Shown: piece after piece, positions 55,304-64,000 of the stretch
Numbering within the stretch: position 1 is the stretch's first letter
Layout: every line of letters starts with the position of its first letter
Assembly (NCBI RefSeq): GCF_000835495.1
Contig: NW_015622544.1
Coordinates: forward strand, 1,507,704 to 1,571,703
Reading direction: 5' to 3'
DNA: 64,000 nt
From: Cladophialophora immunda
Taxonomy: Eukaryota; Ascomycota; Eurotiomycetes; Chaetothyriales; Herpotrichiellaceae
Program-made: the position numbers and the translations under genes
The notes under the pieces: generated by a model
Told to the model about the DNA's origin: nothing
Seen by the model: the letters and a program-made list of their open reading frames with translations, nothing else
Databases searched by the model: none

Positions 55304-56019
55304 TTCCCCGGTGTACAGCGGCGCGGCGACAGCGATTCGGCAGAAAGCAAATCAAAACGGGCGATGTCATCGACAGAACCGAATGATCCCACAAAGACGC
55401 GCTCGCACTGATCCAGACAAACTGCTCGTCATCATCACTGAGACAGTTCGCGAGATCGCGCGCAAAGGCAGAAGGTGACCTTCTTACTGCTGCGTCACAA
55501 TGCCTGCCGACTTCCTCACGTGGATCAATAACGCCCCTGAGGTATCCCTGAGAGTAGAGATCGGTGCAGAAGGGGTGCTCGTCGGGTTCGAGGTCGTTGT
55601 GGTTGACAGTTTCATCTTCTACAGATACGAAGACGGTCGAAGTGCAAGAGTCCATTTTGTCCAGAAGACCCGACTGACTTGGCATCCTGTCTACGGCGGT
55701 CTATATGAGTACGAGAGGAGGATTGCCATACGGCTCTTGTCGCCCGCCGTACTAACCATGGCCTAAACGTCCCACGGCTCCAGGAGGTGGCGTGCTCGCA
55801 CGTGACTGATCTCGTTGCTCTGCAAAGGCACGCCTTCCTCAATGTGGAAGCACAAACAAAACATCGTCATCCAACCTGGGTCACGACGAGGCTACAACAC
55901 TCATCAGCCCTCATCCCGCTTTGAGAATCGGGACACCGTCAATTTTACTAACACTCCGCGTCCATAGCAGTTCGTCGCATGTGAGCAACAGCGACTTCTT
56001 TGTTTTTTTGGGCGGCATC
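55304..56019. promoter_or_regulatory. Divergent promoter, Red1-like gene / myosin II
   Basis: 716 bp. An 88-codon frame with ATG at 55500 (to 55766) has no recognisable motif and is not called. GTGAGCAAC at 55981 followed by a pyrimidine run may start a leader intron of the myosin transcript. Confidence 0.45.
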
Positions 56020-59000
56020 ATGCTGCTCCACGACCGCAGCCCCGACACCTCTCCCTTCAACAGCCATTCTCAACGGCCTTTCGCCAGATCAGTCCATTCC
56101 GACATGTCTGTGCCCTCACCAATGTCACCCTCAAGCTTCAGCAAATCTCTCCTCTTTGCCTCCCCAACGCCTGTACAAACATCGACCACCAGACATGAGC
56201 GCCAACAATCCTACTCCCCCACCGCAACATTCAGCGCCGTCCCCTCCCACCTCCGCACACAGTCTCTCCAGCGGCAGGCAAGTACGTCCAGCACCTTTGC
56301 TCCAAAATTCATCAAATCCGAGGAAATGCGGAAAAGCGAAGATAGAATCTCGGCCATCGAAGGCGAAAATGACTTCTCCGGAAAGCGCTACGTATGGGTT
56401 AAAGATCCTGAAAAGGCATTCATCCGGGGATGGATTACCGAAGACCTTCCTGGAAATAAGGTCCTTGTGCAGTTCGACAACGGCTCATCAATAGAGACCG
56501 ACGTCGACGAGGTGGATAAGGTCAACCCTGCGAAGTTCGACAAGGCCGATGACATGGCAGAGCTCACCCACCTCAACGAAGCTTCAGTCATTCACAACCT
56601 GTACACCCGATATCAGGCCGATCTCATCTACACGTATTCCGGCCTGTTCTTAGTGACCATCAATCCTTACTGTCCCTTGCCCATTTACGGTAACGACTAC
56701 GTTCGGATGTACAAAGGCCAAACCCGCGAAGACACTCGACCTCATATCTTTGCAGTTTCAGACGCTGCCTTTCGTCGCCTGGTCGAAGAGGGGGAGAATC
56801 AAAGCATATTGGTGACTGGAGAATCTGGAGCAGGCAAGACCGAGAATACGAAGAAGGTCATCCAATACCTCGCAGCTGTTGCCACCTCAGATCTGGATAC
56901 ACCACTGACAGGGAGAACACCTGGGAAACAGCTTTCCAATCTCTCTCAACAAATCCTTCGCGCGAACCCGATCCTCGAATCTTTCGGCAACGCCCAGACA
57001 GTGAGGAATAATAATTCCTCAAGGTTCGGAAAATTCATCCGCATTCAGTTCACCCGGTCTGGGCAGATTGCTGGCGCCTTCATTGATTGGTATCTGCTCG
57101 AAAAGTCTCGAGTGGTCAAGATCAGCCAACAAGAACGGAGTTATCATGTTTTCTACCAACTATTAGCGGGGGCCGACCAAAGAATGAGAGATACATTGCT
57201 TATTTCAGGCATGGACGTGGAGGATTTCGCCTACACACGAGCCGGTAATGACACCATTGGCGGCGTGTCCGATCGCGATGAGTGGAACACGCTGATTGAA
57301 GCATTCCACATCATGAATTTCTCCGAAAAGGACCAAATGGCCGTCTTCAGAACCATTGCCGCTATATTACATCTTGGCAATGTCGCAGTCCGGCAAGAAA
57401 GCAGAGCAGCAGACCAGGCTTCACTGGCCCCAGAAGCCCGAACTTCGGTAGACAAGGCATGTCGATTACTGGGTGTGCAACCAGACCCGTTTGTCAAGGC
57501 CCTTCTCCATCCAAAAGTCAAAGCCGGACGAGAATGGGTAGAGAAAACCCAGACCCCAGAGCAAGTCCGTCTTGCCCTAGATGCCCTGGCAAAAGGCATT
57601 TACGAGCGTGGCTTCGGAGATCTCGTGTCGAAAATCAATCACCAACTGGACAGAGGAGGGGTCAGCAGTGATGACAGCCACTTTATCGGAGTACTTGACC
57701 TTGCTGGTTTCGAAATTTTCGAGACGAATAGCTTCGAACAACTCTGCATCAACTACACCAACGAAAAGCTCCAGCAATTCTTCAACCACTATATGTTTGT
57801 TCTGGAGCAAGAGGAATATGCTCGTGAGCAGATTGAGTGGCAGTTCATTGACTTTGGAAAAGACCTCCAGCCGACGATCGATTTGATCGAGCTGCCCAAC
57901 CCAATCGGGATCTTCTCTTGTCTGGATGAAGACTCAGTCATGCCCAAGGCTACAGACAAATCCTTCACCGAGAAACTCAACTCCTTGTGGGAGAACAAGA
58001 CACCGAAATATGCTCCTGCTCGCACTAGACAGGGGTTTATCCTCACACACTACGCTGCAGAAGTCGAGTATTCTACCGAAGGCTGGTTGGAAAAGAATAA
58101 AGACCCTTTGAACGACAACTTGACCCGGCTTCTTGCTGCGTCGAAGGACGAGCATATCGCTTGCCTCTTCTCGGACTGTATCGACGAGGTCGACGAGCCG
58201 TACAGCCCTCGAAGTCGGGTCAAGAAAGGCCTATTCAGGACCGTGGCGCAAAGACACAAAGAACAGCTGAGTATTCTGATGAGACAGCTGCACTCCACCC
58301 AACCTCATTTCGTCCGTTGCATTCTACCCAACCACAAGAAAAAGCCCAAGCAGTTCGTTGCTCCATTGGTATTGGACCAGCTGAGATGCAATGGCGTGCT
58401 TGAGGGTATCCGAATAGCACGCACGGGTTTCCCCAACCGTTTGACTTTTGCAGAATTCCGGTCCAGGTACGAGGTTTTGTGCGAGAATATGCCGAAAGGG
58501 TATCTAGGAGGGCAGGAGGCTGCGAAAATCATGCTTGATCGGCTCAAGATGGATCAGTCAAATTATCGCGTGGGTCTCACGAAGGTCTTCTTTCGTGCAG
58601 GAGTTCTGGCCGATTTGGAGGAGCAACGCGACAGTCTGATCCGGGAGATCATGTCCAGTTTTCAATCTGTTGCTCGAGGCTTCATGCAACGACGCTTGGC
58701 TTTCAAACAGCTGTACCGTGCCGAAGCCACAAGGGTTATTCAGCGGAATCTCAACGTATACCTTGATCTCCAAGCGAATCCGTGGTGGCGGCTCTTTGTC
58801 CGTATGAAACCTCTGCTAGGAGCGACTCGGACTGCAAGTGAAGTCAAAAAAAGAGACGAGAAAATCGAGCACTTGCAAGCAAAGATGAGGCAAGACGCAG
58901 CAGAAAGACAGAGAGTGGAAGAAGAACGAAGGCGCGCAGAGATTGAAGCCCACCGAGTACAGCAGACTTTAGATTCAGAACGAGCGCTAGCTCTGGACAA

Positions 59001-60087
59001 AGAGGAGATCTTCAAGAGATTACAGTACCGTGAGAACGAGTTGAGCGAGAAGCTGGCCGAAGCGATTGCAGAGCAAGAGACACTGGAGGATCAGTTAGAC
59101 GAAGCGTTGGATTGCAAAAAGAAGACGGAAGAAGAGCTAGCCACTCGTCGGGAGCAGGTTCTGCAGGCTGGCCAGATCATAACGAGACTGGAAGCGGAGA
59201 AGAAAGAGCTTCAGCGACAGATCGATAAACTGGAAGACGAGCTGGAAAGTGTGGAGAAGTCGCACACTCAAAACGATGACAGGCTCGAAACCATCAGTCA
59301 GGAACTTCGTTCGTTGCGAAGCAATCTGAGCGTGAAAGATCGCAAGATATCTGAACTCGAGGCAAGCCTGCAACAAGCAGAGAAGGACAAGGAAAATCGC
59401 ACTTCAAGCCTTGAGCAGGAACTTCGATCTCTGAAAAGCCAACTTTCACAACGCGACCGAGCAACAGAAGGTCTCGAGCAGGAACTTCGCTCACTAAAGA
59501 GCCAACTCTCCCAAAGAGAGAGAACAACGGAAGACTTGGAAAAGAAACTTCATCGTGCTGAGTCCCTCCGGGCCGAAGAGAACAGGAGGCAGGCAGAAGA
59601 CTTTGACGTGCAAGTCCGCTCGCTCAGAAATGAACTCAATGCCAAGGAGCGCAAACTGCATGAGCTCGAGAATGCGCTGTCCAAAATTGACCAGGATGCC
59701 GAGGCCAAACTGTCGCAATCTACTGGCGAATTGAGCAACACCAAGAGGCTACTCCGAGAAACTCAGGGCCAGAACGAAGAGCTTAGGAAGCAAATCACGA
59801 GTATGTCCGTCGCATCTGCGAAGCATGAAGAGTCACTGCGTCGCAAAGAAGGCGAGCTATCAGCGATCCTGGCGGATGTGGAACAACACCAGCGCGAGAA
59901 AGCGGATTTACGAAAAGAGAACGACAGGCTGAAAGGAGGACACGAGGGTTTGGCGGCGGAAAAGAGAGAAGTGATGGCGCAGATGGAAAGGATGCGGGAG
60001 CAGAGGACGAAGATGGAGAGGGAGGCAGTGGAAGTCAAGAAGTGTTTGGAAAGGGTGATGCCTTTTTTCTCGCAGAATTTCTCATGA
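56020..60087 (+). CDS. Class II myosin heavy chain, short tail
   Basis: Single exon, 1355 residues from the ATG at 56020; the upstream frame is open without ATG, and an extra 5' exon cannot be excluded. Ser/Pro-rich head extension to ~100, then the SH3-like KRYVWVKDPEKAFIRGWI. Motor domain: P-loop GESGAGKT (267-274), switch I NNSSRFGKF (~330), switch II DLAGFE (~560), actin-binding HFVRCILPNHKKKP and converter region. IQ region at about 880-920 (SVARGFMQRRLAFKQL, ATRVIQRNLNVYLDL). Coiled coil from ~938, with heptads throughout, ends abruptly at ~1345 followed by MPFFSQNFS and stop. Filamentous-fungus myosin II (Aspergillus MyoB type) is about 2400 residues, so roughly 1000 tail residues are absent. 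It drives actomyosin ring constriction and septation at the cell cortex. Confidence 0.93.
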   Translation: MLLHDRSPDTSPFNSHSQRPFARSVHSDMSVPSPMSPSSFSKSLLFASPTPVQTSTTRHERQQSYSPTATFSAVPSHLRTQSLQRQASTSSTFAPKFIKSEEMRKSEDRISAIEGENDFSGKRYVWVKDPEKAFIRGWITEDLPGNKVLVQFDNGSSIETDVDEVDKVNPAKFDKADDMAELTHLNEASVIHNLYTRYQADLIYTYSGLFLVTINPYCPLPIYGNDYVRMYKGQTREDTRPHIFAVSDAAFRRLVEEGENQSILVTGESGAGKTENTKKVIQYLAAVATSDLDTPLTGRTPGKQLSNLSQQILRANPILESFGNAQTVRNNNSSRFGKFIRIQFTRSGQIAGAFIDWYLLEKSRVVKISQQERSYHVFYQLLAGADQRMRDTLLISGMDVEDFAYTRAGNDTIGGVSDRDEWNTLIEAFHIMNFSEKDQMAVFRTIAAILHLGNVAVRQESRAADQASLAPEARTSVDKACRLLGVQPDPFVKALLHPKVKAGREWVEKTQTPEQVRLALDALAKGIYERGFGDLVSKINHQLDRGGVSSDDSHFIGVLDLAGFEIFETNSFEQLCINYTNEKLQQFFNHYMFVLEQEEYAREQIEWQFIDFGKDLQPTIDLIELPNPIGIFSCLDEDSVMPKATDKSFTEKLNSLWENKTPKYAPARTRQGFILTHYAAEVEYSTEGWLEKNKDPLNDNLTRLLAASKDEHIACLFSDCIDEVDEPYSPRSRVKKGLFRTVAQRHKEQLSILMRQLHSTQPHFVRCILPNHKKKPKQFVAPLVLDQLRCNGVLEGIRIARTGFPNRLTFAEFRSRYEVLCENMPKGYLGGQEAAKIMLDRLKMDQSNYRVGLTKVFFRAGVLADLEEQRDSLIREIMSSFQSVARGFMQRRLAFKQLYRAEATRVIQRNLNVYLDLQANPWWRLFVRMKPLLGATRTASEVKKRDEKIEHLQAKMRQDAAERQRVEEERRRAEIEAHRVQQTLDSERALALDKEEIFKRLQYRENELSEKLAEAIAEQETLEDQLDEALDCKKKTEEELATRREQVLQAGQIITRLEAEKKELQRQIDKLEDELESVEKSHTQNDDRLETISQELRSLRSNLSVKDRKISELEASLQQAEKDKENRTSSLEQELRSLKSQLSQRDRATEGLEQELRSLKSQLSQRERTTEDLEKKLHRAESLRAEENRRQAEDFDVQVRSLRNELNAKERKLHELENALSKIDQDAEAKLSQSTGELSNTKRLLRETQGQNEELRKQITSMSVASAKHEESLRRKEGELSAILADVEQHQREKADLRKENDRLKGGHEGLAAEKREVMAQMERMREQRTKMEREAVEVKKCLERVMPFFSQNFS
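59410..59535 (+). repeat. Tandem 63-bp repeat in the myosin coiled coil
   Basis: Two adjacent 21-residue units (59410-59472 and 59473-59535) each read LEQELRSLKSQLSQR(D/E)R plus a variable ending. The unit equals three heptads, so the duplication keeps the coiled-coil phase. The DNA copies have diverged at silent sites. Confidence 0.85.
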
Positions 60088-60577
60088 GAACAGAAAGGCA
60101 TCGAGTGAGTGACAACGCATGGGACATGGAAATGAGACGAAGTCAATAGCGTCCAGCAAGGCTCTCGAATAAGCCTGGCATGAATCGGTTAATGTGTTTG
60201 GCGGATTTGCGTTGGTGTACTGGACCCAACGGTTTGATTATGCATATGCACTGCAGGCAGAGTTTTTTTCAGCACTGTACATAGGTCACGGTTGGACAGC
60301 AATCAATACTGTGTATGTGAACCGTGTGTGTTTGTTGTTGGCGAGGCTGCGAGGCTGCGAAGCTGCAAGGCTGAAGAGGCCCTTTTCGTCGTAAGGCTGC
60401 GAACGTCATCGTCCAGCATCGAAGCTCCCAACCACTGCTATATTTTCTTCCAACCCAACTCGGCGTAGGGCATACCACGTCCACTCGAACCTCTGCCCCT
60501 TCAGACGGACGGGCATGGAGGCGTTTGAGTTGGTGTACCTAATCCACCACTCTTGCCTCTCTACGCCGTCCTAATGC
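60088..60577. other. Convergent 3' region
   Basis: 490 bp between the myosin and MurQ-kinase stops. I searched it for more coiled-coil coding sequence and found none. A short direct repeat (GAGGCTGCGAGGCTGCGAAGCTGCAAGGCTG, about 60342-60374) is present. Confidence 0.55.
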
Positions 60578-62696
60578 TCAGCCATTCTGCATCCGCAGTA
60601 AGTGTTGGGCGCCCAGAATCGCTGGCTGATTGACCACTTCGACATGCTTGAACTGAAGCTCGGCCGCGTGCAAGGCTTCTTTGAATGCTTCGACGAAGAT
60701 TTTGCTCTGCATCAAGCCGCCGGCCAACACCAGGCTGGATGTCGCAGTATCACTTTGTCCAGATCTTGTGAGCGGATCAAGCAGCCGGACTAGGCTCTCG
60801 ATCGCTTTTTGGACGATATTCTTTGCTTGTGCATCGTCGGGACTGGCATCGATCACAAGCCGGGCAACATGCGCAATCTGTTTCTTTTTCTGCATGTCTG
60901 AGGAGGACGATAGCACGGCGCTCAGTAAGTCCAAGTCCTGTGTGTCTGTGCCATTCGCGCAGAACGAGTCGAAAATTCGTTGAACGAGCACATCTGGGAA
61001 GAACGTGCTGTCCGCATCCAAGCTCCGTCTTCGATTGTTGGCCTCGTCAGCCGCAGATAATGCAAGACGAACCGCCTGTCGCCCAATATCAAATCCGGAG
61101 CCATCGTCCCCCAGAAGATGACCCCAGCCTCCCGACCTCCCGACGCGGACGAACCGGTCTCCTCGACGTTGAAAAGTCATTGCAATCGAGCCAGTTCCGG
61201 CTACCAGCACAATTACGGAGTGGCTATCGTGCTTCTCCGCTGCCGAAGTCGCCAACAGTTCGATGTCATTTGTGACTTTCAATGTCGCCCCAAGAGGCCG
61301 CTTGAAGAGCTTCTCCAGCACGCGGTCGACGGTGACTGCGGTTTCCTTGCGGTCATGGCCAGCGAGGGCGATCCAGACGGATGAGAAGAGGCCAGGAGTC
61401 CACAGCCCTGCTCTGAGTCTGGAATGCGTGTCGCAGGCTCTTTGTATCGCTACCGATATTGACTGAGTGGCAGCCTCGATGCCGACGTCGGTTACATTGC
61501 AACCTGGGCCTTCGCCGTATCCTCTTTGACCATCTGCAGAGATCACGACTGCGGCGCATTTGCTTCCACCACCATCAACGCAGAGAACATATTCTAGGGC
61601 ACGGGTGTCGGTTGTTGTTTGACCATTCAAACCTCCATTAGTAGGCCTCTTCAGCACATTAGCCAGGACACCGCCGGCTTCTTCCAGGAGTGCCTTTGCC
61701 TCTGCTACTGAGGCTCCTAAGCCTAATGTTGCAATGGCGAGCTTGACACTTCCCTGGCAGTTTGAGAGAAGAGCATCCAGGCCGGCGTCCGAGTCGGGAC
61801 ACTGGGAGCCACAGATGGTCCGCAATATATTTCGAGATCGCAGTTGCAGTTTGACGTTTGTTGCTCGGAGATCAACCATCTGGCTTCGATCAGCGTCTTC
61901 TGATACAAGACATGTTGACGGCGGGGGTTGATTTCATACCATGTTTCCGTAAGTCTTCCCAATTTTGATCATCGTTCCCGTGCTGAGCATGTTGAGAACC
62001 AGCTTCGTCGCCGTACCGGCCTTCATCCTCGTGCTTCCTGTAACAACTTCAGGCCCGACAACAGCATCAATCATGAAATCCACATCCCCGCTGGTGCTCA
62101 TGGCAGAAGGCTGTGCGCAGGCCACGCCGACCGTTGCACAACCGAGACTCTTAGCATAAGACAGACAGCTCAAGACATAAGGAGTGCGACCAGACGCTGC
62201 GATGCCGATCAATGAGTCAACCCCGCCATTCACCTGGAGCGTTTTGAGATCTCGGACCGCGGCATCAAGGTCGTCTTCTGCACCTTCTTGTGCATTTCGA
62301 AGAGCCGTATCTCCACCGGCGATGATGCCCACAAACTGACCCTCGGGAGCGGAATATGTGGGTGGTATTTCTGAGGCATCCAAAACACCCAGCCTATATT
62401 ACCGGAATCGCGATCAGATATGGAATTCTCCTCCTTGTCGAAGTGCTCCTGGTGGCTTACCTTCCGCTGGTCCCGGCACCAACGTATACCACTCTGCCGC
62501 CAGCCTGGACTCTCGCCGCTAAGCAATCAATGGCCGCCGCTATGACAGGAATGCATCTCGAGACTGCCTCCGAAACAGTTGCGTCTTCTGCATTGATGAT
62601 GCGACAGAGCTCGATTGTTGGGATTTGATCAATATCAAGACTCTTTGCATTCCTTTGCTCGGTCTGCAATGCGACCAAGTTCTCGGATGTCTCCAT
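60578..62696 (-). CDS. MurQ-type MurNAc-6-phosphate etherase fused to BadF/NAGK-type sugar kinase
   Basis: Three exons: 62461-62696, 61940-62393 and 60578-61879 (introns 67 and 60 bp), giving 663 residues. N-terminal half (~1-305) is the SIS-fold MurQ etherase: [23 protein letters not shown] (joined across intron 1), [74 protein letters not shown]. Glu87 and Glu118 have the 31-residue spacing of E. coli catalytic Glu83 and Glu114. C-terminal half (~325-663) is an actin-fold kinase of the BadF/NAGK family: [13 protein letters not shown] (phosphate-1), [23 protein letters not shown] and [16 protein letters not shown]. MurQ cleaves the lactyl ether of MurNAc-6-P to GlcNAc-6-P and lactate; the kinase would supply the 6-phosphate. 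Animal GCKR is a regulatory MurQ relative, but the intact catalytic glutamates argue for an enzyme. No targeting signal. Confidence 0.93.
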
Positions 62697-63409
62697 GGGC
62701 TCTTGTCTTCCCTTTCTTCACCTCATCACTGGGCCATCCAGGCCGTTCGCCGCTTGCCAGCACTTTGAGCAAGAGACGAGGACAAAAGCAGCTCCCCAAG
62801 GTTGGAAATCCCACCCACCGGCTGAAGACATCTTTCCTTCTCTTCCAATCTCCCAAGATCCTACCGTATTCCGAACCTGGAAGATCCACTTGCACCAGGC
62901 GCGATTGTGATCTGATTTAATAATGGATTGTCACGCTCATCCCTCAATGCAACTCCAAGGACAATAGCGCAAGCTGAAATGGGCAGGCATGCGGAGAACC
63001 ACGCCCTGCATCAAGGACTCATGCCTCCGGCGACCGGCTGGGTGAGCCGGGTACATCTCCCGCAATGCTCATGTCGTCTTGAAAGCCGGTGGGGATCAGG
63101 CTTGTAGGCGGTTACCGAAGGATTCCACTTACCGCTAACCGTTGATCTCGTCCAGATGAAGCAAAAGTCCCCCCTCACCCCGTCAAGCCTTTCGCCTCAG
63201 CGATGAGCCTTATCAAAGGCTAATCAGGGCATTGCGGGTTGAGGAGAGCAAGTAGTCGATGTAACGGTATCCTTCGGGCTGGGAGATATCTGGATTGTTA
63301 CGACCATGTCGCCAATCTATATGCAGCTCCTTATATGGGCGTTGTCCATTGCGGAGCTCAACCATCTGTGCACTCCCTAACGATCCATTCGTGACTGCAA
63401 GTCTTCAAC
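62697..63409. promoter_or_regulatory. Shared divergent promoter, MurQ-kinase / UNC93-like transporter
   Basis: 713 bp between the two start codons. No gene supported; short frames only. It contains the inverted repeat at 63034-63050 and CTTATC (GATAAG on the other strand) near 63208, a possible nitrogen-regulator GATA site. Confidence 0.6.
63034..63050. promoter_or_regulatory. Inverted repeat CCGGCT-N5-AGCCGG, candidate operator
   Basis: A perfect 6-bp inverted repeat with a 5-bp spacer (GGGTG). It includes inverted CGG/CCG triplets 9 bp apart. It lies about 340 bp from the MurQ-kinase ATG and 360 bp from the transporter ATG, near the middle of the shared promoter. Suggestive of a dimeric zinc-cluster regulator site; unproven. 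Confidence 0.4.
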
Positions 63410-64000
63410 ATGGTCAAAGAAGAGGAGGCACAGGCTGTGCAGCCGGTTGAATCGCATCAGAGCAATGTTGAGCGAGCGGATGGCTCCCACTTCTCATCCG
63501 TCAAGTCCTTCTATGCGCACCCATGGACTCAGATTCTGCTCATCAGCCTGATATGCTTCTGTTGCCCTGGGGTAAGCATACCTGTATCCTACAGAGATAG
63601 ACGAAGAAGGCATGGTGACCTATCGTTAGATGTACAACGCACTTGGTGGTCTAGGAGGTTCTGGACAAGTCGATCCCACAGGTATTTGAAGCATGCCAAA
63701 TAGGTCAAGAGTCGTGTTATTGACCAGCCAGCACAGTCGCCGCGAATGCTACCGTCGCTCTCCTTTCCGCAACCGCCGGCACAGCATTATTCATAGTCGG
63801 TCCTCTCTTTTCCTACACTGGGCCTCGGATCTGCTTTTTGCTCGGAGGCTGGACGTATGCTCTGTACAGCGGCAGCCTGCTCAATTTCAACCGTAAGGAT
63901 GTTCGGTCCCGTGAAGGTACTTTCCTGACCAGTGCGCAGATCATGACAACGGCGCGTTCGTCATTGCATCCGGTGCTATTCTGGGCGTCGGTGCCTCGAT
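63410..64000 (+). CDS. UNC93-like MFS membrane transporter (partial, runs off window)
   Basis: Exons 63410-63571, 63630-63681, 63737-63892 and 63940 to beyond 64000; introns 58, 55 and 47 bp with GTAAGC, GTATTT and GTAAGG donors. About 143 residues are visible. After a ~37-residue cytosolic N-terminus: a first membrane span (WTQILLISLICFCCPG), the loop MYNALGGLGGSGQVDPTVAANATVA, a second span (LLSATAGTALFIVGPLFSYTG), a third (RICFLLGGWTYALYSGSLLNF) and the start of a fourth (GAFVIASGAILGVGAS). The CPGMYNALGGLGG(S)GQ pattern is typical of fungal UNC93-like (DUF895) members of the major facilitator superfamily, whose substrates are mostly unknown. Head-to-head placement with the MurQ-kinase gene makes an amino-sugar substrate an attractive guess. 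Confidence 0.87.

Noticed and set aside
55500..55766. 88-codon ATG-initiated frame between the Red1-like gene and myosin II
   Set aside because: No recognisable motif, lies in a divergent promoter and could be chance; not enough evidence to call a gene.

Overview
The window is nuclear DNA of a filamentous ascomycete (Pezizomycotina). Genes carry short introns (about 45-130 bp) with GT..AG ends and fungal-type donors, lie on both strands, and encode typical ascomycete proteins: a Zn2Cys6 regulator, a Dal5-type permease, WHI2, MED19/Rox3, a Clr5-domain protein and a class II myosin. The gene mix would suit Eurotiomycetes or a black yeast (Chaetothyriales), but that placement is inference.

Layout. 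0.7-5.5 kb: a large acidic, repeat-rich protein with a signal peptide (-). 6.8-13.2 kb: a small unknown protein, a DUF4202 protein, an ACMSD-family amidohydrolase, another small unknown protein and a WHI2-like stress regulator (all +). 13.2-15.6 kb: no intact gene, a microsatellite and possibly a decayed gene. 15.6-23.3 kb: a likely catabolic cluster of Zn2Cys6 regulator, Dal5-like permease, PF04199 cyclase/hydrolase and a beta-propeller lactonase. 24.2-37.9 kb: mostly housekeeping genes: SNF5/SFH1-type chromatin remodeller with a C-terminal GATA finger, SEC13, mitochondrial glutamyl-tRNA synthetase, a farnesylated YDJ1-type J-protein, a DAO-type FAD oxidoreductase, MED19 and a HAD dehalogenase. 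38.9-40.9 kb: a Clr5-domain gene broken by a frameshift. 41.8-46.7 kb: three metabolic genes (carboxymuconolactone-decarboxylase family, MDR reductase, aldehyde dehydrogenase). 47.0-60.1 kb: MCM6 with MluI cell-cycle boxes in its promoter, a Red1/ZFC3H1-like RNA-surveillance protein, and a myosin II heavy chain with an unusually short tail.

The right end holds the most unusual locus. A three-exon gene fuses a bacterial-type N-acetylmuramic acid 6-phosphate etherase (MurQ) to a BadF/NAGK-type sugar kinase. It is transcribed divergently from an UNC93-like membrane transporter that runs off the window. A 6-bp inverted repeat with CGG/CCG half-sites lies in the shared promoter. Together these suggest a compact uptake, phosphorylation and ether-cleavage module for N-acetylmuramic acid or a related amino sugar, in a organism that makes no peptidoglycan. 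Exon structures were worked out by hand from splice motifs, reading frame and family conservation.
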